A DNA stretch of 41,320 nucleotides from the NCBI GenBank assembly GCA_944388105.1, contig CALXHN010000011.1:1-41320 (forward strand), in the 5' to 3' direction. Below the pieces are notes generated by a model. It made no database searches. It saw nothing but the letters and a program-made list of their open reading frames with translations, and was not told the origin of the DNA. Origin of the DNA: an uncultured Gemmiger sp. GTDB taxonomy: Bacteria > Bacillota > Clostridia > Oscillospirales > Ruminococcaceae. Below, piece after piece: positions 7,467-15,339 of the stretch (the first letter of the stretch is position 1; each line of letters begins with the position of its first letter). The position numbers and the translations under genes were made by a program.

Positions 7467-8657
7467 TTACCGGCCGTAGCAGTCCCGCACAAAGCGGCGC
7501 AGGGCCTCAAAGCTGCGCTCCACCTTTTCGGTCTCGATGCAGTAGGCCATGCGGAAGTAGCCCGGGCAGCCGAAGCCGTCGCCGGGGACCAGGGCCAGGT
7601 CATAGTCCTGGGCCTTGCGGCAGAAGGCGGTGGCGTCCGCCTCCAGGGCCTTGGGGAAGATGTAGAAGGTGCCGCCCGGTTTGAGCACCGTGAAGCCCAG
7701 CCGCACCAGCTCGGCATAGATCAGCTCCATGTTGCGCTCATACACCGAAAGGTCGCTGGTCACGTCCAGGCATTCGGCCACCGCCAGCTGGATCAGGCTG
7801 GGCGGGCAGTTGTGGCCGGTGCCCCGGCTGATCTGGCCGCACATGGGCACGATGAGCTCGGCTTTTTCGCAGGCCGGGTTGGCGGCCACATAGCCGATGC
7901 GCTCCCCGGGCAGGGAGAGGCTCTTGCTGAAGGAATAGCAGGTCAGGGTGTCGGGGTAATAGGCGGCAGGGTGCTGCTGGGCAGCGCCGCCGAAGACGAT
8001 CTCCCGGTAGGGTTCGTCGGAGATCAGGAAGATGTGGTGGCCGAATCTGGCCGAAGCGGCCTGCAGGCAGGCGGCCAGGTTCCGCAGGGTCTCGGGGCTG
8101 TAGGCCACGCCGGAGGGATTGTTGGGGGTGTTGATGAGCACCGCGGCGGTGTCCTTGTCCAGCAGGGCTTTCAGGCCGTCAAAGTCGATCTGGAAATCCT
8201 GTACCCGGGGCGGCACCACCCGCAGGGTCATGCCCGCGCCCTCCACATAGGGGGTGTACTCCGAGAAGAAGGGGGCAAAGGTGATGATGTTCTGCCCCGG
8301 CACCCCCACGCAGCGCAGGGCATGGGCCAGGGCGCCGGCGGCGCCGGTGGTCATGAAGATGTGGTCGGCGGTGTAGGGCACCCCGAACCGGCTGCGCAGG
8401 TTTTCGGCCACGGCGGCCCGCACCGAGGGGATGGTCAGGGTGGGGCTGTACCCGTGCAAAGTCACCGGGTCGCAGGTCTGCAGCAGGTGCAGCATGGTCT
8501 GGGTGAACTTGGGCGGGCAGGGCACGCTGGGATTGCCCAGGGAATAGTCAAAGACGTTCTCGTACCCGATCTCCTTGCCCCGGGCGGTGCTCCATTCGGA
8601 CAGCTGCCGGATGACCGACTTGCCGCCCAGCATGTCCACATAGTGTTGTGCGATCAT
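7467..8657 (-). CDS. Pyridoxal-phosphate aminotransferase, fold type I (aspartate aminotransferase-like)
   Basis: The 396-residue class I/II aminotransferase shows the internal aldimine lysine K245 in SFSKSLSLPGERIG, the cofactor-binding Asp214 in ISDEPY, and the NTPNNPSG motif at 176-183. The N-terminal YSLGNPSVPCP is typical of the AspB/AlaT-like branch acting on aromatic, aspartate or alanine-type amino acids; the precise substrate is not readable. The start ATG 8657 has AAAGGGG upstream. It starts 24 bases after the stop of the HAD phosphatase gene and is probably cotranscribed with it. Length is normal for the family. Confidence 0.9.
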   Translation of the reverse strand: MIAQHYVDMLGGKSVIRQLSEWSTARGKEIGYENVFDYSLGNPSVPCPPKFTQTMLHLLQTCDPVTLHGYSPTLTIPSVRAAVAENLRSRFGVPYTADHIFMTTGAAGALAHALRCVGVPGQNIITFAPFFSEYTPYVEGAGMTLRVVPPRVQDFQIDFDGLKALLDKDTAAVLINTPNNPSGVAYSPETLRNLAACLQAASARFGHHIFLISDEPYREIVFGGAAQQHPAAYYPDTLTCYSFSKSLSLPGERIGYVAANPACEKAELIVPMCGQISRGTGHNCPPSLIQLAVAECLDVTSDLSVYERNMELIYAELVRLGFTVLKPGGTFYIFPKALEADATAFCRKAQDYDLALVPGDGFGCPGYFRMAYCIETEKVERSFEALRRFVRDCYGR

Positions 8658-8681
8658 ACAAACGATACCCCTTTCCGTAAC

Positions 8682-9347
8682 TCAGCGGCCGGGATGGCCC
8701 AGCACGATCTGTTCCAGTTCTTCGGCGTCGGCGGCCAGGTATTTGGCGCCGGCTTCCTCCAGTTCCTCCCGGGTGCGGAAGCCCCACAGCACGCCGCAGC
8801 CGTCCAGGTCCGCATTGCCGGCCGTCTGCATGTCCACGTTGCTGTCCCCCACATAGAGGGTGTTGGCCGGGTCGGCCTTCAGAAAGGCCAGCAGGGCTTT
8901 GGTGCCTTCCGGTGCGGGCTTGGTGGGCACTTCGGGCCGCTGGCCCCGCACCACCGCAAAGAGGGACATATCAAAGTAATCGGCCACCACGGCCTGGGCC
9001 AGGGCGTCCGCTTTGTTGGAAAACACCGCCATCTGCACCCCGGCGGCGTGCAGATGCTGCAGCATGGCCTTGATGCCGGGATAGGGGGCGGTCTTGTCCC
9101 GCATATGGGCGCCGTAGTCGGCCTTGAACCAGTCCAGCGCCGCGGCCAGGATCTCCGGGGTGCGCTGCTCCGGCGGGGCCAGACGCTCGATGAGCTTGGG
9201 GATGCCGTTGCCCACAAAATAGCGGTAGGCGTCCACGGGATGCTGTTCCCAGCCCTGATGGGCACACAGCCGGTTTCCGGCGTCGGCCAGGTCGTCCAGC
9301 GTGTTGAGCAAAGTGCCGTCCAGATCAAAGATCACGGTCTTGTACAT
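8682..9347 (-). CDS. HAD-superfamily phosphatase (phosphoglycolate phosphatase-like)
   Basis: The 221-residue protein opens with the HAD motif I IFDLDGTLLNT, containing the nucleophile and acid Asp residues. It has motif II FSNK, a lysine in TKPAPEG and motif III YVGDSNVDMQTA. A helical cap lies between motifs I and II, as in the Gph/PGMB subfamily. It dephosphorylates a small phosphometabolite; phosphoglycolate is only the family default. ATG 9347 was chosen (AGAGGTGG upstream), but an in-frame GTG at 9356 is an alternative. The aminotransferase follows in the same operon, so a role with an amino-acid or sugar phosphate is possible. Confidence 0.88.
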   Translation of the reverse strand: MYKTVIFDLDGTLLNTLDDLADAGNRLCAHQGWEQHPVDAYRYFVGNGIPKLIERLAPPEQRTPEILAAALDWFKADYGAHMRDKTAPYPGIKAMLQHLHAAGVQMAVFSNKADALAQAVVADYFDMSLFAVVRGQRPEVPTKPAPEGTKALLAFLKADPANTLYVGDSNVDMQTAGNADLDGCGVLWGFRTREELEEAGAKYLAADAEELEQIVLGHPGR

Positions 9348-9378
9348 ACTTTCCACCTCTGCGAATCCTTATGTGTTC

Positions 9379-9384
9379 ATTATA
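9379..9384 (-). promoter_or_regulatory. -10 box for the HAD-aminotransferase operon
   Basis: A perfect TATAAT (minus strand) lies 31 bases before the HAD start codon. No well-spaced -35 is visible. Confidence 0.4.
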
Positions 9385-9431
9385 CCGCGGCTGTCAATCG
9401 GGGCGGAATTTGTAAAAGGTGTAAAAACAGG

Positions 9432-9460
9432 GTGCCAAATGCATAAAAGTATGGTATGAT
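9432..9460 (+). promoter_or_regulatory. Promoter of uppP
   Basis: GTGCCA (9432-9437), a 17-base spacer and TATGAT (9455-9460) with extended -10 TGG. The ribosome site follows 13 bases later, giving a short leader. Confidence 0.65.
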
Positions 9461-9486
9461 AAAGGATACAATAGGGGGATATGACA

Positions 9487-10365
9487 ATGGATTTACTTGT
9501 GGAAATTTTGAAAGCCGTGGTATACGGCGTGATCGAGGGCGTCACCGAATGGCTGCCCGTTTCCAGTACCGGCCACATGATCCTGGCCGAACAGGTGCTG
9601 AAATTCCAGCTCAGCGACGCCTTTATGGAAATGTTCCGGGTGGTCATCCAGCTGGGTGCTATCCTGGCGGTGCTGGTTCTCTACTTCAAAAAATTGTGGC
9701 CCTTCTGCCGGGACAACGGGCGGGACAGCGGCTTCGGCCGGCATTTCCGCTGGCCGGTGATGCGGCTGTGGTACAAGATCATCGTGGCCTGCCTGCCCGC
9801 GGCGGTGCTGGGATTCCTGCTGGATGACTGGCTGGATACCCACCTGTACAACAGCATCACGGTGGCCGCCATGCTGATTATCTACGGCGTGGCCTTCATC
9901 CTCATCGAGCGCCGGCCCCGTCCGCCCCGCACCACCAAGCTCAGCCACATCGGCTACAAGCAGGCACTCCAGGTGGGCGCCTGGCAGGTGCTGGCCATGA
10001 TCCCCGGCACCTCCCGCAGCGGCGCCACCATCCTGGGCGGCATGCTCTGCGGCCTGTCCCGGCCCTGCGCCTCCCAGTTCACCTTCTTCCTGGCCATCCC
10101 GGTCATGGCCGGCGCCAGCGCCCTGAAACTGGTCAAGTTCTTCCTGGACGGCAACACCCTCACCGGCACCGAGGTCATCGTGCTGCTGGTGGGCTGTGTG
10201 GTGGCCTTCCTCATCTCCATGCTGGCCATCCGGTTCCTGATGGACTACGTCAAGCGCCACACCTTCACCGTCTTCGGCTGGTACCGCATCGCCCTGGGCG
10301 TTGTGGTGCTCATCATCTGGGGCGTGCAGACCTTTGTGCTGAAAGCCCCTGCCGCGGCGGCCTGA
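9487..10365 (+). CDS. uppP: Undecaprenyl-diphosphatase
   Basis: The 292-residue integral membrane enzyme removes a phosphate from undecaprenyl pyrophosphate so that the lipid carrier can be reused for peptidoglycan and other wall polymers; loss or excess affects bacitracin resistance. The two family signatures are present: EGVTEWLPVSSTGH at residues 17-30, with catalytic Glu and His, and PGTSRSGAT in the second half, with the essential Arg. About eight membrane helices are predicted by hydrophobicity. Two ATGs are in frame (9481 and 9487); 9487 was chosen because the GGGGG ribosome site ends only two bases before 9481 but eight before 9487. It is monocistronic, with its own promoter and terminator. 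Confidence 0.95.
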   Translation: MDLLVEILKAVVYGVIEGVTEWLPVSSTGHMILAEQVLKFQLSDAFMEMFRVVIQLGAILAVLVLYFKKLWPFCRDNGRDSGFGRHFRWPVMRLWYKIIVACLPAAVLGFLLDDWLDTHLYNSITVAAMLIIYGVAFILIERRPRPPRTTKLSHIGYKQALQVGAWQVLAMIPGTSRSGATILGGMLCGLSRPCASQFTFFLAIPVMAGASALKLVKFFLDGNTLTGTEVIVLLVGCVVAFLISMLAIRFLMDYVKRHTFTVFGWYRIALGVVVLIIWGVQTFVLKAPAAAA

Positions 10366-10390
10366 ATCCGGACGCAGCGACCCCCATACA

Positions 10391-10433
10391 CGAAAAAAAG
10401 ACCCGCTCTGCCAATGGCAGGGCGGGTCTTTGC
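10391..10433. terminator. Bidirectional terminator between uppP and the unknown secreted protein
   Basis: AAAGACCCGCTCTGCC and GCAGGGCGGGTCTTT pair almost perfectly around AATG; A-runs and T-runs flank both sides, serving the two converging genes. Confidence 0.85.
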
Positions 10434-10449
10434 AGTCTTTTGGAAAAAC

Positions 10450-11718
10450 TCAGCGGCGCCGGCGGGAACGGGGGCGCATCTGGTGGGACATGAGGGCGAA
10501 AAACACGATCATGCCAAAGAGGGCGGCTGCGGCGATGACCAGCAGCACCAGCTGGAATACCTGGGCATTGAACCCGGATTTGAGGGTGGCGGTGGCTTCG
10601 TCCAGGGCGTCGGACACGGCGCCGGAGGAAGAATTGGCCGCACCGGCGGCGCTGCTCAGGGCGCCCAGGGCGGCGTTGGCGGCATCACTTTCGCCCAGGG
10701 CGTTCAGGGCGTCGGACAAGGACTGCCCGGACATGGCCTTGAGGGCGCTGCCGTCGGACTTGACCTGCTCCCCGTTGACGGCGGAGGAAAGGTAATCCGC
10801 AAAGACGTAGGCCGCACCCCGCAGGGCGGGTTCGGCATCGCTGTTGATGGTCCAGCCGTCGGAGGTCCACATCCCCTTGAGGTAGAGCAGCAGCTGCATG
10901 CCGGCGTCGGAGGTCAGGGTGGAGTACACCGTTTCCCGGAAATCGTTGGTGTTGCCGGTGTTCACATTGCCGAAGCTCAGGGCGGTGAACCGGTAGGCCC
11001 GGTCATAGTCGGACAGGTCGGCGTAATAGGTGCGCATCAGGTCGGCCAGGTTGGTGTCCGCCGTGAGCTGGGAGCCGATGTTGATGGAGTCCAGGTCGGC
11101 CCGCAGGTCCTCGGCCCCGAAGGTGCTGGTGCCGTCCTCCGAACCCAGGGAACTCTGCATCAGGGAGATGTAGCCGTCCACGTCGGAGGCCTGTCCGCTG
11201 AACTGCTGGGCCAGCTCCATGCAGTCGCCGCCCCAGCTGCCGGTGATGGGCACCCCCCGGTAGACCAGGTTGATGGAGGCCAGCAGATGGCCGAAATCAA
11301 TGGACTGACCGTTGGGCAGGCTGATGCTGCCCATCCCCATCAGGTCGGCCAGGTCCCCGTTCTGGTCCAGCACATAGGTCTCGAAATCCGGGTCCTTGGA
11401 CCCGGCGGTGAGCTGCCAGACCGTGTCGTTGTAGGCGCCCATGCGGGTGTAGGCCAGCATCAGCTCGATGGGGTCGGTGTCATCCCCCTGCTTGTCCGCA
11501 TAGCTTTCGGCCAGGGACTGCAGCTCGCTGAGCTGGTTCAGGGTGGTGTCGAAATCGTCGGCGGCCAGGGCCGGGGTGGGCATTCCTACGGCCAGCAGGC
11601 AGGCCGCTGCGCAGCCCGCCAGGGCGCGGCGCAGACCTTTGCTTGAGAGTATCGTGAAAAAGCACCTCCAAGGCTCAAACCAAGCGCGGCGGAAGATTTC
11701 TCCCGCCGTGCACGGCAA
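10450..11718 (-). CDS. Unknown secreted protein anchored by a C-terminal membrane helix; start codon uncertain
   Basis: I do not recognise this family. The mature region is acidic and helical, rich in Asp, Ser, Ala and Leu. It is preceded by a signal peptide with core CAAACLLAVG and cleavage near ALAA, and followed by one membrane helix near the C-terminus (VFQLVLLVIAAAALFGMIVF). The tail ends in Arg-rich RPRSRRRR, so most of the chain should be outside the cell. The outer bound is TTG 11718, the only canonical start, but that codon has no ribosome site and lies only about 16 bases past the predicted transcription start. A strong GGAGGT sits at 11669-11664, and the only in-frame candidates at suitable distance are ACG 11655 and ATA 11652, which would give an ideal short signal peptide. 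Monocistronic. Confidence 0.75.
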   Translation of the reverse strand: MPCTAGEIFRRAWFEPWRCFFTILSSKGLRRALAGCAAACLLAVGMPTPALAADDFDTTLNQLSELQSLAESYADKQGDDTDPIELMLAYTRMGAYNDTVWQLTAGSKDPDFETYVLDQNGDLADLMGMGSISLPNGQSIDFGHLLASINLVYRGVPITGSWGGDCMELAQQFSGQASDVDGYISLMQSSLGSEDGTSTFGAEDLRADLDSINIGSQLTADTNLADLMRTYYADLSDYDRAYRFTALSFGNVNTGNTNDFRETVYSTLTSDAGMQLLLYLKGMWTSDGWTINSDAEPALRGAAYVFADYLSSAVNGEQVKSDGSALKAMSGQSLSDALNALGESDAANAALGALSSAAGAANSSSGAVSDALDEATATLKSGFNAQVFQLVLLVIAAAALFGMIVFFALMSHQMRPRSRRRR

Positions 11719-11740
11719 TTGTAATCAAATTGTATCCTTT

Positions 11741-11769
11741 AGTATACCATAACCGCCGCGGCCTGTCAC
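11741..11769 (-). promoter_or_regulatory. Promoter of the unknown secreted protein gene
   Basis: On the minus strand GTGACA (11769-11764), 17 bases, TATACT (11746-11741), with extended -10 TGG. It places transcription initiation near 11734, downstream of the only AAAGGA that could serve the TTG start. Confidence 0.7.
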
Positions 11770-11795
11770 GCGGTAAAATGTGAAATTCCAGAAAT

Positions 11796-11824
11796 TTGCA
11801 AAATGGAAACATCGGTCTTATAAT
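11796..11824 (+). promoter_or_regulatory. Promoter of the DUF362-nitroreductase operon
   Basis: TTGCAA (11796-11801), 17 bases, TATAAT (11819-11824); near-consensus, divergent from the neighbouring promoter with about 26 bases between the two -35 boxes. Confidence 0.75.
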
Positions 11825-11882
11825 ACCATCATGGGGTTTTGTCCCCCTGATTCGGAAATTGTCTGGGAAAGGCTGTGTTATC

Positions 11883-13004
11883 ATGGAAAAAGCAACCGTG
11901 TATTATACCGACTTCCGGGTGCATGCGGGCACCAATCTGCAGGAAAAGCTGGAAAAACTCATCAAGGCCGCCGGCATCGGCCAGATCGATATGGACGGCA
12001 AGTTCGTGGCCATCAAGATCCACTTCGGGGAACCGGGCAACCTGGCCTTCCTGCGCCCCAACTGGGCCAAGACGGTGGCCGACGTGGTGAAATCCCAGGG
12101 CGGTCTGCCTTTCCTCACCGACTGCAACACCCTGTACCCGGGCCGCCGCAAGAACGCCCTGGAACACCTGGGCGCCGCCCAGGAGAACGGCTTCTGGCCC
12201 ATGACCACCGGCTGCCAGGTCATCATCGGTGACGGCCTGCGGGGCACCGATGACATCGAAGTGCCGGTGCCCAATGCCGAATACTGCCCCACCGCCAAGA
12301 TCGGCCGGGCCATCATGGACGCGGACATCGTCATCTCCCTGAACCACTTCAAAGGCCACGAGTCCACCGGCTTCGGCGGCGCGCTGAAGAACCTGGGCAT
12401 GGGCTGTGGCTCCCGCGCCGGCAAGATGGAACAGCACAAGTCCGGCAAGCCGGTGGTGCAGCCTGGTCTGTGCCGCAACTGCAAGCAGTGCGCCAAGGAG
12501 TGCGGCTCCGACGCCATCCACTACGACACCGGCAAGGCGGTCATCGACCAGGATCTGTGCAAGGGCTGCGGCCGGTGCATCGGCCGGTGCAACTTTGACG
12601 CCATCTACGCCCCCGACGACAACGCCAACGCCCTGCTGGACTGCAAGATGGCGGAGTACGCCATGGCCGTCTGCCACGGGCGCCCCAACTTCCACATCAG
12701 CCTGGTGGTGGATGTGTCCCCCTTCTGCGACTGCCACGGGGAGAACGACGCCCCCATCGTGCCGGATATCGGCATGTTTGCCAGCTTTGACCCGGTGGCC
12801 CTGGACCGGGCCTGCGCCGACGCCGTGCTGGCCGCCCAGCCCCTGCCCGACAGCCTGCTGGGCGAACACCGGGCGGACAAGAATTTCACCTGCTGCGGTG
12901 ACAACTTTATCGACGTGACCCCCGCCGCCACCTGGCGGGAGTGCCTGGACCATGCGGAGAAGATCGGCCTGGGCACCCAGGACTATGTGCTGAAGAAGGT
13001 GTGA
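11883..13004 (+). CDS. DUF362 domain protein with two [4Fe-4S] ferredoxin motifs
   Basis: The 373-residue protein has an N-terminal DUF362 domain (IKIHFGEPGN near residue 45, HFKGHESTGFGGALKNLGMG near 155-174) and two ferredoxin motifs. The Cys are at 197/200/203/207 and 226/229/232/236, each CxxCxxCxxxC, so it should bind two [4Fe-4S] clusters. Extra Cys in CDCHG and FTCCGDN near the C-terminus may bind metal. DUF362 proteins are common in anaerobes and are of unknown reaction; an electron-transfer role is inferred. ATG 11883 was chosen over the longer frame from 11796, whose first codons overlap the promoter. The nitroreductase starts two bases after the stop, so the two are coupled. Confidence 0.88.
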   Translation: MEKATVYYTDFRVHAGTNLQEKLEKLIKAAGIGQIDMDGKFVAIKIHFGEPGNLAFLRPNWAKTVADVVKSQGGLPFLTDCNTLYPGRRKNALEHLGAAQENGFWPMTTGCQVIIGDGLRGTDDIEVPVPNAEYCPTAKIGRAIMDADIVISLNHFKGHESTGFGGALKNLGMGCGSRAGKMEQHKSGKPVVQPGLCRNCKQCAKECGSDAIHYDTGKAVIDQDLCKGCGRCIGRCNFDAIYAPDDNANALLDCKMAEYAMAVCHGRPNFHISLVVDVSPFCDCHGENDAPIVPDIGMFASFDPVALDRACADAVLAAQPLPDSLLGEHRADKNFTCCGDNFIDVTPAATWRECLDHAEKIGLGTQDYVLKKV

Positions 13005-13006
13005 GC

Positions 13007-13753
13007 ATGACCGACAACCAGACCCTGCGGGAGCTGTACGCCCGCAAGTCGGTGCGGGCCTTCACCGATGAGCCGGTCACGAAGGAGGAGCAGGCCGCCA
13101 TTCTGGAGGCCGCTTTCCAGGCGCCCACCGCCGGCAACCAGCAGCTGTACACCATCCTGAACATCACCGACCCCGACCTGCGCCGGACCCTGGCCGATTT
13201 GTGCGACCACCAGCCCATGATCACCAAAGCGCCTTTCTGCCTGGTGTTCCTGGCGGACTGCCGCCGCTGGCCCCGGGTGTTCCGGACAGCGGGGCAGGAA
13301 ATCCGGGACCCCGGCCCCGGGGACCTGCTGCTGGCCGTGGCGGACAGCTGCATCGCGGCCCAGAACGCCGTGACCGCCGCCGAAAGCCTGGGCATCGGCA
13401 GCTGCTACATCGGGGATGTGCTGGAAAACTGCGAGGCCATGCGCAAAGCCCTGCACCTGCCGGCCCATGTGGTGCCTGCGGCCATGCTGATCTTCGGCCG
13501 CCCCACCCAGCAGCAGAAGGACCGGGCCAAGCCCGTCCGCTTCCCCCGGGAAGCGGTGGTGTGCGAGAACCTCTACCGGGACCGCACCGAGGAAGAACTG
13601 CGGGCGGATTTTGCGGCCCGGGCCGGGGGCGAGTACGATTTTGATGCCAAGATCCCGCCCTTCTGCGCCTTCAAGTACAACAGCGATTTCAGCAAGGAGA
13701 TGAGCCGCAGTGCGGCCGTCTACCTGAAGGATTTCACCTTCGGCGTGGAATAA
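13007..13753 (+). CDS. Nitroreductase-family flavoprotein
   Basis: The 248-residue protein starts with RKSVRAFTDEPVTKEE and has APTAGNQQ, the FMN-contacting features of the nitroreductase fold. The central IAAQNAVTAAESLGIGSCYIGD matches the family helix and glycine-rich segment. Length fits NfsA/Frp-type enzymes that reduce nitro groups, quinones or flavins using NAD(P)H. It is coupled to the upstream DUF362 ferredoxin-like protein, so reduced iron-sulfur centres could be its electron source, which is an inference. The ATG lies two bases after the preceding TGA, with AAGAAGGTG as the ribosome site inside the upstream gene. Confidence 0.88.
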   Translation: MTDNQTLRELYARKSVRAFTDEPVTKEEQAAILEAAFQAPTAGNQQLYTILNITDPDLRRTLADLCDHQPMITKAPFCLVFLADCRRWPRVFRTAGQEIRDPGPGDLLLAVADSCIAAQNAVTAAESLGIGSCYIGDVLENCEAMRKALHLPAHVVPAAMLIFGRPTQQQKDRAKPVRFPREAVVCENLYRDRTEEELRADFAARAGGEYDFDAKIPPFCAFKYNSDFSKEMSRSAAVYLKDFTFGVE

Positions 13754-13763
13754 ACCACAAAAC

Positions 13764-13797
13764 AAAGGAGCCGTCCCGGCCGGGGCGGCTCCTTTTG
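13764..13797. terminator. Bidirectional terminator between nitroreductase and LysR genes
   Basis: AAAGGAGCCG and CGGCTCCTTTT form the stem, with further GC pairs in the loop region CCCGGCCGGGG; converging genes share it. Confidence 0.85.
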
Positions 13798-13811
13798 TCA
13801 TGTGCAAAGCC

Positions 13812-14702
13812 TTACGGCCGGGTCAGGGCTTGGGCCAGCTCCACGAACCGGGCCACGTCCGGGATGGGGTCCAGCTGGTAGAGCAGGCCGTAGGGGATGG
13901 TGAAGTCCCAGTCCACCGGCAGGGTCACCAGGGAGGGGTGGACCTCCGCCCAGCAGTCCAGGGTCATGAGGGGCTGGCGGGTCTGGGCACAGCGGTTGAA
14001 CACTTCCAGGTCGTAGAACTGGGAGGTGTCCTCGATCCGGATGGCCGGGTGGCGCTCGATCTCGTCCCGCACCCGGTCCACCGAGGGGGAATCCCCCCGG
14101 CGTACCATCATCAGGGTCTGCCCGTACAGGTCCCGGATGGTCAGCTTTCCCCGGGCGGCCAGGGGATGGTCCCGGGGTACCGCTATGCAGTGATGGTACC
14201 GTCCCAGGGGCAGGAACCGGCACCGGTCCAGCCACTGGCGGGAATCGCAGGCCCCGATGAGAAAGTCGAACTTCACCCCCAGGGCCCCGATCTCGTTGAG
14301 GATGCCCTGGTGGTCGTCCTCAAAGGGGACGATGTGCAGCCGGTAGCCGGGAAACTGTCCGGACAGCCTGTCCCACAGATCCATGAAGGGCTTGCAGGGG
14401 TTGAGGATGGAGGTGCCCACACAGAAGGTGGTGGCCGCAAAGTCCGCCGCCGCCCGGGCTTCCTGCACCGCTTTGGCCGACTGCTCGAACATCTGACGGG
14501 CATACCGGTAGATGACCTGCCCTTCCGGGGTCAGGGTCACACCCCGGCGGCCCCGCACAAACAGGGTCAGATCCAGGTGCTTTTCCAGGGCGTTGACCTG
14601 CTTCATCACGGCGGTGGGGGAGATGTACAGGTTTTCCGCCGCCTTGTTGAAGCTGCCCAGGTCCGCCACCCGGACAAAAACGGTGAGCTGGGGATTGAAC
14701 AT
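13812..14702 (-). CDS. LysR-family transcriptional regulator
   Basis: The 296-residue protein has the LysR helix-turn-helix in residues 1-60 (LTVFVRVADLGSFNKAAENL, SPTAVMKQVNALEKHLDLTL) followed by the periplasmic-binding-like effector domain. ATG 14702 has AGGAGG seven bases upstream; the longer frame to 14876 is not supported. It is transcribed divergently from a cupin gene, the usual layout in which a LysR protein controls its neighbour and itself. The effector cannot be read. Its promoter (TTGACA at 14770-14765) overlaps that of the cupin gene. Confidence 0.92.
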   Translation of the reverse strand: MFNPQLTVFVRVADLGSFNKAAENLYISPTAVMKQVNALEKHLDLTLFVRGRRGVTLTPEGQVIYRYARQMFEQSAKAVQEARAAADFAATTFCVGTSILNPCKPFMDLWDRLSGQFPGYRLHIVPFEDDHQGILNEIGALGVKFDFLIGACDSRQWLDRCRFLPLGRYHHCIAVPRDHPLAARGKLTIRDLYGQTLMMVRRGDSPSVDRVRDEIERHPAIRIEDTSQFYDLEVFNRCAQTRQPLMTLDCWAEVHPSLVTLPVDWDFTIPYGLLYQLDPIPDVARFVELAQALTRP

Positions 14703-14741
14703 GGGACAACCTCCTGACAGTAGAAACTTTTGGTTGATACT

Positions 14742-14770
14742 ATGGTACAAAACCGGCACTTCCCTGTCAA
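14742..14770 (-). promoter_or_regulatory. Promoter of the LysR gene
   Basis: On the minus strand a consensus TTGACA (14770-14765), 17 bases, TACCAT (14747-14742). Next to it lies an imperfect inverted repeat TTGATAC...GTACAA (14734-14750) that could be part of a LysR operator. Confidence 0.65.
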
Positions 14771-14788
14771 GGGGCGGCGGGGTACAAT
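14760..14788 (+). promoter_or_regulatory. Promoter of the cupin gene, overlapping the LysR promoter
   Basis: TTCCCT (14760-14765), 17 bases, TACAAT (14783-14788). The weak -35 overlaps the LysR -35 on the other strand, suggesting activation by the bound regulator. Confidence 0.5.
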
Positions 14789-14823
14789 AAAGAAAAAGGT
14801 CAGAACAACAGGAGGTCTGCGAT

Positions 14824-15243
14824 ATGGACTGGAACGAACTGAAAGAGACAAGCATCTTCCCCGTGGGGCAGCCCAACGACGCCTACGCCCGGTTTTTTGA
14901 CGGCCAGAGCTGGCTGCAGAGCCTGTCCACCGCCCAGGTGGGCATTGCCAACGTGAGCTTTGAGCCCGGGTGCCGCAACCACTGGCACATCCACCATGCC
15001 AAGCAGGGCGGCGGCCAGATCCTGCTGGTCACCGCAGGCCGGGGCTACTACCAGGAATGGGGCCAGCCCGCCCGGGAACTGCACCCCGGGGATGTGGTGA
15101 ACATCCCGCCGGAGGTCAAGCACTGGCACGGCGCCGCCAGGGACAGCGCCTTCCAGCATCTGGCCATCGAGGTGCCCGGGGTGGAGACCTCCAACGAGTG
15201 GTGCGAGCCGGTGGACGAGGCAGAGTATCAATTGTTACCCTGA
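14824..15243 (+). CDS. Cupin-domain protein
   Basis: The 139-residue single-domain cupin contains both metal motifs: the first with RNHWHIHHAKQGGGQ and a following TAGRGYYQEWG, the second with LHPGDVVNIPPEVKHWHGAA. The His residues should bind a divalent metal. Similar small cupins pair with LysR regulators and may act as isomerases, decarboxylase partners or stress-related enzymes; the substrate is not readable. AGGAGG lies eight bases upstream. It is divergent from, and probably controlled by, the LysR protein. Confidence 0.85.
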   Translation: MDWNELKETSIFPVGQPNDAYARFFDGQSWLQSLSTAQVGIANVSFEPGCRNHWHIHHAKQGGGQILLVTAGRGYYQEWGQPARELHPGDVVNIPPEVKHWHGAARDSAFQHLAIEVPGVETSNEWCEPVDEAEYQLLP

Positions 15244-15250
15244 ATTGCTA

Positions 15251-15280
15251 TTGCAAGGGCTGGTCACAATGTGATACCAT
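15251..15280 (+). promoter_or_regulatory. Promoter of the ECF S-component gene
   Basis: TTGCAA (15251-15256), 18 bases, TACCAT (15275-15280) with extended -10 TGA. Confidence 0.5.
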
Positions 15281-15313
15281 ATTTTTCAGATAGGCCGCAT
15301 TGCGGACCGACAA

Positions 15314-15328
15314 CCTTTTGCAAAGGAG
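15314..15328 (+). promoter_or_regulatory. Small hairpin overlapping the ribosome site of the ECF gene
   Basis: CCTTT (15314-15318), TGC loop, AAAGG (15322-15326): the second arm is part of the AAAGGAG ribosome site. It could mask translation initiation, but the leader is only about 50 bases and matches no riboswitch I know. Confidence 0.35.
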
Positions 15329-15339
15329 AATCCCGTTTT

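Noticed and set aside
9379-9397. TTGACA followed by TATAAT on the minus strand
   Set aside because: Only seven bases separate the boxes, so they cannot form one sigma-70-type promoter; only the -10 was kept at low confidence.
15244-15339. Possible vitamin riboswitch before the ECF S-component gene
   Set aside because: The region is under 100 bases and shows no preQ1, THF, TPP or cobalamin consensus; only a small hairpin on the ribosome site is visible.
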